DNA of 19,899 bases from Thiobacillus denitrificans (GTDB lineage: Bacteria; Pseudomonadota; Gammaproteobacteria; Burkholderiales; Thiobacillaceae). Under the pieces are notes generated by a model. The model was not told the origin of the DNA and ran no database searches. It saw only the letters and a program-made list of their open reading frames with translations. Where the stretch lies: NCBI GenBank assembly GCA_002403375.1, contig DHHQ01000021.1, positions 1-19,899 of the forward strand, read 5' to 3'. The position numbers and the translations under genes are program-made. Each line of letters begins with the position of its first letter. The first letter of the stretch is position 1. Positions 13,158-19,899 of the stretch are shown one piece after another.

Positions 13158-13905
13158 ACGGAGCGCGGCCGACCCGCAGGAACAGCGGCCAGCGCAGCGT
13201 GCGGGCCGTTTCCGGGGCGCCCCAGCCGGCGCGGAGCGCGGCGTGCAGCGCCGGCAGCGGGTCTTCCCCGTGTGCGGCGCGGTAGCGCTTCACCGCCGAC
13301 CACGTCGAGACGTAGTCGAGCAGGCGGGCGAGGTCCCATTCGACCGCGATCTCGAATGCGGGCGCCGCGATTTCCGCGAACGGGAATGCCAGGCTGCGGT
13401 AGGCGTCGTCGATCAGCGCACGCTCGCCCGGCCAGTGCGGCCCGAGCGTCTGCGCGTAGAAGCGCAGGAAGGGCGCGTCCGCCGTGCCCGGCAGCACCAG
13501 CCGCCCGTAGCCCCAGAGCGCGAGCACGCCGCCGGGCTTCAGCACCCGCGTTGCTTCCGCGTAGAAGCGGGGCAGGTCGAACCAGTGCGCCGCCTGCGCG
13601 ACGGTGACGAGGTCGACGCTGTGCGCGGGCAGTCCGCTCGCCTCGGCCGCGGCGACGCGGTAGTCGATGCCGGCATGCGGCACGGCGTGGCGGATCTGCT
13701 CGGCGGAAGCGTCGGTCGCCACCACCCGGGAAAAATGCTGCGCCAGGCCGCGTGCCGCCTGCCCGCTGCCGGTCGCGCAATCCCACGCGAGGTCGTGTCC
13801 GGGGCACAGGCGGGCGAGCCAGGCGTAGAGGTCGGCGGGGTAGTCGGGGCGGTACGCGGCGTAGCGGTCCGACGCCGTGGAGAAGTGGTCCTTGAAGCCG
13901 CTCAC
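13156..13905 (-). CDS. Class I SAM-dependent methyltransferase
   Basis: The 249-residue product begins with GTG 13905, which overlaps the ribD TGA (GTGA), so it is coupled to ribD. The open frame continues upstream through ribD in another frame but is not methyltransferase there. The SAM-binding motif I is LAWDCATGSGQAARGLA (39-55), then VVATDASAEQI, VDLVTVAQAAHWFDLPRFYAEATRVLKPGGVLALWGYG. The N-terminus DHFSTASDRYAAYRPDYP is typical of the UbiE/Methyltransf_11 small-molecule group that includes yeast trans-aconitate methyltransferase-like proteins. The substrate is unknown. Its position after ribD is not part of the usual riboflavin operon and does not show a flavin role. Confidence 0.9.
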   Translation of the reverse strand: MSGFKDHFSTASDRYAAYRPDYPADLYAWLARLCPGHDLAWDCATGSGQAARGLAQHFSRVVATDASAEQIRHAVPHAGIDYRVAAAEASGLPAHSVDLVTVAQAAHWFDLPRFYAEATRVLKPGGVLALWGYGRLVLPGTADAPFLRFYAQTLGPHWPGERALIDDAYRSLAFPFAEIAAPAFEIAVEWDLARLLDYVSTWSAVKRYRAAHGEDPLPALHAALRAGWGAPETARTLRWPLFLRVGRAP

Positions 13906-14993
13906 GCGGGCAGCAGCGTGAGCCGCAGGTCGCCGCCGAGCTGGCGCACGTCGGCAAGCCTGAAGCGCGCGGCGCCGGCCAGCGTCGCCAGGGCCGGCAT
14001 CGCGAACAGCCCGCGGGCGTCGTCGCCCACCGCCATCGGCGCCACGTAGGCCACCCATTCGTCGACCAGGCCCGCCGCCAGCAGTGCGCCGTTGAGCGCG
14101 GCGCCGGCCTCGACGTGCAGTTCGTTGACGCCGCGCTGGCCGAGGTGCGCGAGCAGGGCAGGAAGGTCGACGCGGCCGCCCGCGCCGGGGAGCTCGATCA
14201 CCTCGGCACCGGCCCGCTCGAGCGCGGCCCGTGCGGCGGGCTCGGCGCGGGCGCAGGCGACGAGCGCCGGCAGGATCGCGGCGTCCGGCGGCGTGCGCAG
14301 GCCGGAGTCGACGACGACGCGCAGCGGCTGGCGGCCGATATCGAAGTCGCGCACGGTCATCCGCGGATCGTCGGCGAGCACCGTGCCGCTGCCGGTGAGG
14401 ATGGCGCAGGCGCGCGCACGCAGCGCCTGCACGTCGGCGCGTGCCGCCTCGCCGGTGATCCACTGCGACTGGCCGTTGGCGAGCGCGGTCTTGCCGTCGA
14501 GCGTGGACGCGGTCTTCAGCCGCACCCAGGGGCGCCCGCGCGTCATGCGCGAGACGAAGCCGGGGTTGAGCGCGCGCGCCTCGGCCTCCAGCAGCCCGAC
14601 CTCGGCACGGATGCCGGCGAGCGTGAGGATCGCGACGCCGCCACCGGCGACCAGCGGATTGGGGTCGGTCATCGCCGCCACCACGCGCGCGACGCCGGCG
14701 TCGACCAGCGCCTCGGCGCACGGCGGCGTGCGGCCGTGGTGCGAACACGGCTCGAGCGTGACGTACGCCGTGGCGCCGCGCGCGGCGTCGCCCGCGGCCT
14801 TGAGCGCGTGGACCTCGGCATGCGGCGTGCCGGCGCGTGCGTGCCAGCCCTCGCCGACGACGCGGTCGCCGTTGACGATCACGCAGCCGACGCGCGGGTT
14901 CGGCGTGGTGGTGAAGAGACCGCGCGCGGCGAGCTGCAGCGCGCGCGCCATGTGGGCATGGTCGGCGGCGCTGAAGCGGGCGGCAGCGGTCAT
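13902..14993 (-). CDS. ribD: Riboflavin biosynthesis deaminase/reductase
   Basis: This bifunctional enzyme deaminates the pyrimidine from GTP cyclohydrolase II, then reduces the ribosyl side chain with NADPH. The 363-residue product has a cytidine-deaminase-like domain with zinc ligands His58 (PHAEVHAL, Glu60 catalytic), Cys83 and Cys92 (PCSHHGRTPPC). The reductase domain from about 153 includes RPWVRLKTASTLDGKTAL, SQWITG, AILTGSGTVLADDPRMTVR and LHVEAGAALNGALL. ATG 14993 directly follows the nrdR TAG with no gap and no clear ribosome site, so it is coupled to nrdR. In this window ribE follows only after four inserted genes. Confidence 0.96.
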   Translation of the reverse strand: MTAAARFSAADHAHMARALQLAARGLFTTTPNPRVGCVIVNGDRVVGEGWHARAGTPHAEVHALKAAGDAARGATAYVTLEPCSHHGRTPPCAEALVDAGVARVVAAMTDPNPLVAGGGVAILTLAGIRAEVGLLEAEARALNPGFVSRMTRGRPWVRLKTASTLDGKTALANGQSQWITGEAARADVQALRARACAILTGSGTVLADDPRMTVRDFDIGRQPLRVVVDSGLRTPPDAAILPALVACARAEPAARAALERAGAEVIELPGAGGRVDLPALLAHLGQRGVNELHVEAGAALNGALLAAGLVDEWVAYVAPMAVGDDARGLFAMPALATLAGAARFRLADVRQLGGDLRLTLLPA

Positions 14994-15443
14994 CTACTGG
15001 TCGATGTCGCGGATGACGTCGCGGAAGTCCTCGACGTCCTGGAAGCTGCGGTACACCGACGCGAAGCGGATGTAGGCGACCTTGTCGAGCTTCTTCAGCT
15101 CGTTCATCACCAGTTCGCCGACCTCACGCGCCGGGATCTCGCGCTCGCCGAGCGTCAGCAGGCGCTGGCGGATGCGGTCGACCGCGGCGTCGACCAGCTC
15201 GGTCGACACCGGGCGCTTGTGCAGCGCGCGCCGGAAGCCCTCGCGCAGCTTGGTCTCGGAGAAGTCCTCGCGGGTGCCGTTGGTCTTGACGATCTGCGGC
15301 GGCCGCAGCTCGGCGGTCTCCCAGGTGGTGAAGCGCTTGTCGCACTGGGTGCAGCGGCGGCGCCGGCGAATCGCGTCACCCGCCTCGTTGACGCGGGAGT
15401 CGATGACCTGGGTGTCGAGGGAACCGCAGAAGGGACACTTCAT
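14994..15443 (-). CDS. nrdR: Transcriptional repressor NrdR
   Basis: NrdR is the ATP/dATP-sensing repressor of ribonucleotide reductase genes. The 149-residue product has an N-terminal zinc ribbon (Cys3, Cys6, Cys31, Cys34: MKCPFC ... RRCTQCDKRFTTWE) and an ATP-cone at about 49-139 (IVKTNGTREDFSETKLREGFRRAL). Length is normal. The usual glyA-nrdR-ribD order is kept. ATG 15443 has no Shine-Dalgarno: repeat element copy 3 begins 4 bases upstream, and the leader on the coding strand ends GCCCCCTAAAA. Confidence 0.97.
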   Translation of the reverse strand: MKCPFCGSLDTQVIDSRVNEAGDAIRRRRRCTQCDKRFTTWETAELRPPQIVKTNGTREDFSETKLREGFRRALHKRPVSTELVDAAVDRIRQRLLTLGEREIPAREVGELVMNELKKLDKVAYIRFASVYRSFQDVEDFRDVIRDIDQ

Positions 15444-15447
15444 TTTT

Positions 15448-15561
15448 AGGGGGCAGGATTCAGGGGCCAGGGGGTCTTGTGCGGCGAAGCCGCGCTTGAA
15501 TGATTGAAGGGCCGCGTAGCGACAGGCTCCCTGACCCCTGAATCCCGACCCCTGACCCCTA
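15448..15561. repeat. Intergenic G/C-arm heptamer element, copy 3
   Basis: The left arm has AGGGGGCAGGATTCAGGGG then CCAGGGGG. The core at 15479-15508 is GTGCGGC-GAA-GCCGCGCTTGAATGATTGAAG; the hairpin loop is changed (GAA for TGC) but the stem is kept. The right arm has five C-runs (15529-15559), with one heptamer replaced by AATCCCG. It fills the glyA-nrdR gap from 5 bases after the glyA stop to 4 bases before the nrdR start. It is the most diverged copy. Confidence 0.85.
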
Positions 15562-15566
15562 ATGCG

Positions 15567-16811
15567 TCAGCCATAGACCGGAAACTTCGCCACCAGCTTC
15601 GCCACTTCGCCCTTCACCCGCTCGATCACCGCCTCGTCGGTCGGCGCGTCGAGCACGTCGGCGATCAGGTGGGCGAGCTGCTCGGCTTCGAGCTCGGTGA
15701 AGCCGCGTGTCGTCATCGCCGGGGTGCCGATGCGGATGCCGCTGGTGACGAAGGGCTTCTGCGGGTCGTTGGGGATGGAATTCTTGTTGACCGTGATGTG
15801 GGCGCGGCCGAGCAGCGCCTCGGCTTCCTTGCCGGTGAGGTTCTTGCTGCGCAGGTCGACCAGGAACACGTGGCTCTCGGTGCGGCCGGAAATGATGCGC
15901 AGGCCGCGCTCGACCAGCACCTTGCACATCACCAGCGCGTTGTCGATGACCTGTTCCTGGTAGCGCTTGAATTCCTTGGTCGACGCTTCCTTGAACGCCG
16001 TCGCCTTGCCGGCGATGACGTGCATCAGCGGGCCGCCCTGCAGGCCGGGGAAGATCGCCGAGTTGATCGCCTTCTCGTGCTCCGCCTTCATCAAAATGAT
16101 GCCACCGCGCGGGCCGCGCAGCGTCTTGTGGGTGGTCGAGGTGACGACGTCGGCGTGCGGCACCGGGTTGGGGTAGACGCCCGCGGCGATCAGGCCGGCG
16201 TAGTGCGCCATGTCGACCATGAAGATCGCGCCGATTTCTTTCGCAATCTTGGCGAAGCGCTCGAAGTCGATGCGCAGCGCGTAGGCGGAGGCGCCGGCGA
16301 TGATCAATTTGGGTTTATGTTCGCGCGCCAGCGCTTCCATCCTGTCATAGTCGATCTCTTCCTTCTCGTTGAGGCCGTAGGCGACGACGTTGAACCACTT
16401 GCCGCTCATGTTGAGCGCCATGCCGTGGGTGAGGTGGCCGCCTTCGGCGAGGCTCATGCCCATGATGGTGTCGCCGGGCTTCAGGAAGGCCATGAACACC
16501 GCCTGGTTGGCCTGCGAGCCGGAGTTGGGCTGCACGTTGGCGGCCTCGGCGCCGAACAGCGCCTTGACGCGGTCGATCGCCAGCTGTTCGACGATATCCA
16601 CGTATTCGCAGCCGCCGTAGTAGCGCTTGCCGGGATAACCCTCGGCGTACTTGTTGGTGAGCTGCGAGCCCTGCGCCTGCATCACCGCCGGGCTGGTGTA
16701 GTTTTCCGACGCGATCAGCTCGATATGGTCCTGCTGGCGCTGGTCTTCTTTCTGGATCGCCGCCCACAGGTCGGGATCGGTCTTGGCGAGGGTGTCTTGG
16801 CGGTTGAACAT
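15567..16811 (-). CDS. glyA: Serine hydroxymethyltransferase
   Basis: This PLP enzyme interconverts serine and glycine and supplies 5,10-methylene-tetrahydrofolate. The 414-residue product has the family blocks IELIASENYTSPAV, NKYAEGYPGKRYYGGCEYVD, NVQPNSGSQANQAVF, and the PLP lysine Lys229 in DVVTSTTHKTLRGPRGG. The frame is open to 17045, but ATG 16811 gives the normal start MFNRQDTLAK, and the codons above it cross the opposing gene. No strong ribosome site is seen. It leads the leftward glyA-nrdR-ribD run. Confidence 0.97.
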   Translation of the reverse strand: MFNRQDTLAKTDPDLWAAIQKEDQRQQDHIELIASENYTSPAVMQAQGSQLTNKYAEGYPGKRYYGGCEYVDIVEQLAIDRVKALFGAEAANVQPNSGSQANQAVFMAFLKPGDTIMGMSLAEGGHLTHGMALNMSGKWFNVVAYGLNEKEEIDYDRMEALAREHKPKLIIAGASAYALRIDFERFAKIAKEIGAIFMVDMAHYAGLIAAGVYPNPVPHADVVTSTTHKTLRGPRGGIILMKAEHEKAINSAIFPGLQGGPLMHVIAGKATAFKEASTKEFKRYQEQVIDNALVMCKVLVERGLRIISGRTESHVFLVDLRSKNLTGKEAEALLGRAHITVNKNSIPNDPQKPFVTSGIRIGTPAMTTRGFTELEAEQLAHLIADVLDAPTDEAVIERVKGEVAKLVAKFPVYG

Positions 16812-16840
16812 GGTGATCGGGCAGACGTGGGAAAAGGCGG

Positions 16841-16846
16841 ATTTTA
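16841..16846 (-). promoter_or_regulatory. Candidate -10 of glyA
   Basis: TAAAAT on the minus strand, 30 bases upstream of the glyA ATG. I see no good -35, so this is tentative. Confidence 0.4.
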
Positions 16847-16874
16847 CCACGCGGCCAGGAGGGCTTGCCGCCCG

Positions 16875-16880
16875 TATAAT
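16875..16880 (+). promoter_or_regulatory. Candidate -10 of the solute-binding protein gene
   Basis: A perfect TATAAT 22 bases upstream of ATG 16903, giving a very short leader. The -35 is poor. It is divergent from the glyA promoter. Confidence 0.5.
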
Positions 16881-16902
16881 CGGGGAAAACGCGAGACCGA
16901 GC

Positions 16903-17988
<1,086 letters not shown>

Positions 17989-17991
17989 TTA

Positions 17992-18044
17992 CGCATCCCA
18001 ATCGGCAATCTCTTTGTCGGCTGCGCCCCGTCGATTCGGATGCG
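17992..18044. repeat. Long inverted repeat in the leader of coq7
   Basis: CGCATCC-C-AATCG pairs with CGATT-C-GGATGCG: 12 pairs with one C-C mismatch and a 27-nt loop. It occupies most of the 78-base gap before coq7. There is no T-run, so it is unlikely to be an intrinsic terminator. It may be an mRNA structure between the two genes. Confidence 0.55.
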
Positions 18045-18066
18045 AACTAGAAGCCAGGACTCAGCC

Positions 18067-18690
18067 ATGAACCGACTCGACCAGCTCATCACCACCTTCG
18101 ATCTCGGCCTGCGTACCGTGTTCGCCACGCCGCACGCCGGCCGGCCGTATCCCGGCGCCGGCCCGGAAGCCGATCTCAGCGAGGCAGAGAAGGCGCAGGC
18201 CGCCGCGCTGATGCGCGTCAACCACGTCGGCGAGGTGTGCGCTCAGGCGCTTTACGCCGGCCAGGCGCTCACCGCGAAGAACGAAGGGGTGCGTGCCGAG
18301 CTCGAGGAGGCCGCGCGCGAGGAGACCGACCATCTCGCCTGGTGCGAGCAGCGCATCGACGAACTCGGCGGCCGCAAGAGCCTGCTGAACCCGCTGTGGT
18401 TCGGTGGCGCGTTCGGCATCGGCGTCGTCGCCGGCCTGCTCGGCGACAAGTGGAATCTCGGTTTCCTCGCCGAGACCGAGCGCCAGGTCGAGGCGCACCT
18501 CGACGGCCATCTGCAGAAGCTGCCGGAAGCCGACGCCAAGAGCCGGGCGGTCGTCGAGCAGATGAAGGTCGACGAGATCAAGCACGCGCAGACCGCGGTC
18601 GACCACGGCGGCGCGCCGCTGCCGTTGCCGGTCAAGTGGGCGATGCAGCGCGCGGCCGACGTGATGCGGAAGACCGCGAGCCGCATCTGA
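18067..18690 (+). CDS. coq7: Coq7-type 3-demethoxyubiquinol 3-hydroxylase
   Basis: This is a di-iron hydroxylase of ubiquinone synthesis that replaces UbiF in many proteobacteria; it acts at the membrane on the demethoxy-quinol ring. The 207-residue product has the carboxylate/His ligands of the family: Glu56 (MRVNHVGEVCAQALY), Glu86 and His89 (REETDHLAWCEQRI), Glu138 (AETERQVEAHL), Glu170 and His173 (KVDEIKHAQTA). A hydrophobic membrane-binding stretch lies between (WFGGAFGIGVVAGLLG). The frame is open nine codons upstream, but AGGA at 18056-18059 supports ATG 18067. It is followed by a bidirectional terminator. Confidence 0.95.
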   Translation: MNRLDQLITTFDLGLRTVFATPHAGRPYPGAGPEADLSEAEKAQAAALMRVNHVGEVCAQALYAGQALTAKNEGVRAELEEAAREETDHLAWCEQRIDELGGRKSLLNPLWFGGAFGIGVVAGLLGDKWNLGFLAETERQVEAHLDGHLQKLPEADAKSRAVVEQMKVDEIKHAQTAVDHGGAPLPLPVKWAMQRAADVMRKTASRI

Positions 18691-18725
18691 AAAAAAGCCC
18701 CGCCTGGTGACAGGCGGGGCTTTCT
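18691..18725. terminator. Bidirectional Rho-independent terminator
   Basis: AAAGCCCCGCCTG-GTGA-CAGGCGGGGCTTT, a perfect 13-bp stem (18694-18723). TTTCTC follows on the plus strand, and TTTTTT follows on the minus strand (AAAAAA at 18691-18696). It ends both coq7 and the convergent exported-protein gene. Confidence 0.95.
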
Positions 18726-18743
18726 CGCTGCGGGGGCCGGCGC

Positions 18744-19637
18744 TCAGAAGTCGCGCTTCTCCGGCACCACCTTCAGCAGGCCGCGGCCTTCGAAGCGGGT
18801 GCCGTACTTCATCCTGCCCTGCAGGATGCCTTCCAGGTCGCCTTTAGCGAAGCCGGCCTTCTGGTTCTCGAAGTGGCAGACGAGATCGAGGCGGCCGTCG
18901 CCGTTGACGTCCTCGCCGTTGCGGCCGCAGTGGCTCAGGCTCGCCTCGGCACCGGTCGCGCCGAAGCTCAGCGACTGGGGATCGACGTTCATCGCGTCGA
19001 AGCCGGTCGACGAGAGCAGCGCCACGGGGATCTTGCCGTTCGACCTCGGGTTGATCGGCGCGAGCCCGTCGTTGCCGGGCTTGATCTCGATGTTGATCTG
19101 CTGGACCTGCGGCGTGACGCCGGAGATGACGAGCTTGTAGTCGCCGTTCTTGTAGCGGGAGGGGTTGGTGACCGCACCGCCGTTCATGAAGTAGCGCGGA
19201 TAGTTGCTCACGCCGACGACGTAGTAGCCCGAGGCGGGCAGCCTGAAGTTGTCGAGGCGCGAGTCGGCTCGCGACGTCGAGCCGTCGTCGAGCGAGGAAG
19301 CGTCGTCGTTCATGCGCAGCATTTCGTTGCTGCTGCCGCCGAAGATGGCGATCACCGTGTCGACGCTGCGGGCGCCGCCCCAGCCGCCGTCGATGTCGAG
19401 CGTCACGACGTCGCCTTCCATGCCATGGAAGACGAAGTAGTCGGTGTCGTCGGACTCGGTGCCGGTGAGGTTGCCGAGCACGCCGGCGATGGTCATCCCG
19501 CCGCTTGCTGCATCGACCCGCTGGGCGAAGCCGATCGGGTGGTTGATTTCGGATTCGTCGATTTGGGCGGCCTGTGCAGTGCCGGCGGCTGCAAGCGCCA
19601 GCGCGGACACGAGGCCTGCATGGATGTAGCGTCTCAT
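18744..19637 (-). CDS. Exported two-domain protein: PPC-like plus calcium-binding-type C-terminal domain
   Basis: The 297-residue product has a Sec signal peptide (MRRYIHAGLVSALALAAAGTAQA, cut after about 23). Residues about 35-175 form a bacterial pre-peptidase-type beta domain: DDTDYFVFHGMEGDVVTLDIDGG, VDTVIAIFG, LPASGYYVVGVSNYPRYF, GDYKLVISG. Residues about 180-293 are a common bacterial module: INIEIKPG, RSNGKIPVALLSSTGFDAMNVDPQSLSFG, then the Ca-loop DVNGDGRLDL at 243-252 (an EF-hand/dockerin-like pattern) and a Cys237/Cys254 pair flanking it. No enzyme active site and no PEP-CTERM anchor is seen, so it may be a secreted or periplasmic binding or structural protein. GGGAGA precedes ATG 19637. 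The open frame upstream lacks a signal. The function is unknown. Confidence 0.85.
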   Translation of the reverse strand: MRRYIHAGLVSALALAAAGTAQAAQIDESEINHPIGFAQRVDAASGGMTIAGVLGNLTGTESDDTDYFVFHGMEGDVVTLDIDGGWGGARSVDTVIAIFGGSSNEMLRMNDDASSLDDGSTSRADSRLDNFRLPASGYYVVGVSNYPRYFMNGGAVTNPSRYKNGDYKLVISGVTPQVQQINIEIKPGNDGLAPINPRSNGKIPVALLSSTGFDAMNVDPQSLSFGATGAEASLSHCGRNGEDVNGDGRLDLVCHFENQKAGFAKGDLEGILQGRMKYGTRFEGRGLLKVVPEKRDF

Positions 19638-19899
19638 TTGATCTCCCTGTTGTTTTGGATGGACGTTCACGACAGCCTGCGGACAGCATATCCGAACTGT
19701 CTGCCGCATCCGGTGGGCGCGCCTGCCACTCGGCCCGTCGTTCGCGCCGTTCGTCCGTTCGCCGTCGCATCGTGAAGAATCGATGACGGCAGCCGGACTC
19801 CCAGGTCGGCCGCTCGTGGCCGGGCAGCGGGGCGGTGGGACATTCACGCGTGCTAGCATGCCCCCGGAACTTCCGTCGCCAGGCGGCATCGCTTTTCCT
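19638..19899. promoter_or_regulatory. Upstream region of the exported-protein gene, with an inverted repeat
   Basis: No gene is convincing here. An imperfect inverted repeat, GCGGACAG-N10-CTGTCTGC (19679-19704, 7 of 8 pairs), lies about 45 bases before the gene start and could be an operator. A clear sigma70 promoter is not visible. A plus-strand ATG at 19858 is open to the window edge, but 14 codons are too few to call. Confidence 0.4.

Noticed and set aside
13156..14748. A 530-residue open frame covering the methyltransferase and running on through ribD
   Set aside because: The first 281 codons are a low-complexity Arg/Ala-rich reading of ribD in another frame. Only the part from GTG 13905 matches a protein family.
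18744..19637. PEP-CTERM sorting signal on the exported protein
   Set aside because: The C-terminus (LLKVVPEKRDF) lacks the PEP motif, the transmembrane helix and the terminal Arg cluster.
19858..19899. Start of a plus-strand gene at the right edge
   Set aside because: Only 14 codons are visible, with no clear ribosome site, so there is nothing to support a gene call.

Overview
The window looks like a G+C-rich betaproteobacterial chromosome. The evidence is the housekeeping gene order glyA-nrdR-ribD ... ribE-ribBA-ribH-nusB-thiL-pgpA-cinA, a recA-recX pair, a Coq7-type ubiquinone hydroxylase and a pair of sigma54-type PilA pilin genes. I would place it near the Nitrosomonadales/Rhodocyclales, but the sequence alone does not fix a genus.

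Layout, left to right. (1) 1-1280: two tandem type IV pilin genes, each with its own near-identical -24/-12 promoter, separated by a strong intrinsic terminator. (2) 1281-3010: an accessory patch. It holds a REP-associated tyrosine transposase (RAYT), an 87-nt internal copy of that transposase sitting between two 24-nt direct repeats, an intact Phd-type antitoxin and its wrecked VapC/PIN toxin gene. (3) 3000-5594: recX and recA on the minus strand, divergent from a WYL-domain transcription regulator of the BrxR/CapW architecture. The shared intergenic region is AT-rich and carries a perfect 8+8 bp inverted repeat inside the recA promoter, with no canonical LexA box visible. (4) 5713-10407 (minus): an ordinary cofactor block, with riboflavin synthesis (ribE, ribBA with a degenerate second domain, ribH), nusB, thiL, pgpA and the CinA C-terminal amidase. 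(5) 10643-13905: genes lying between ribD and ribE: queD (+), a nitronate-monooxygenase-like flavoprotein with a Cys-rich tail (-), a hemerythrin-domain protein (-) and a SAM methyltransferase coupled to ribD (-). (6) 13902-16811 (minus): ribD, nrdR and glyA. (7) 16903-18690 (+): an orphan Tat-exported TRAP-type solute-binding protein and coq7. (8) 18744-19637 (-): an exported two-domain calcium-binding-type protein that shares a bidirectional terminator with coq7.

The most unusual structural signal is a three-copy element of about 115-126 bp (5594-5712, 7660-7785, 15448-15561). It has a C-rich array of TGACCCC heptamers at one end, a G-rich partner at the other end and a conserved core hairpin. 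It fills the spaces between genes almost to the base. Its minus strand contains GGGG-TCA repeats with G-quadruplex potential, and two copies take the place where thiL and nrdR should have a ribosome-binding site. The most interesting functional hypothesis is the recA/BrxR-like divergon: a possible LexA-independent, WYL-regulator-controlled recA promoter.

No intergenic stretch exceeds 300 bases. All start choices, promoters and operators were read by eye; nothing was computed or searched.
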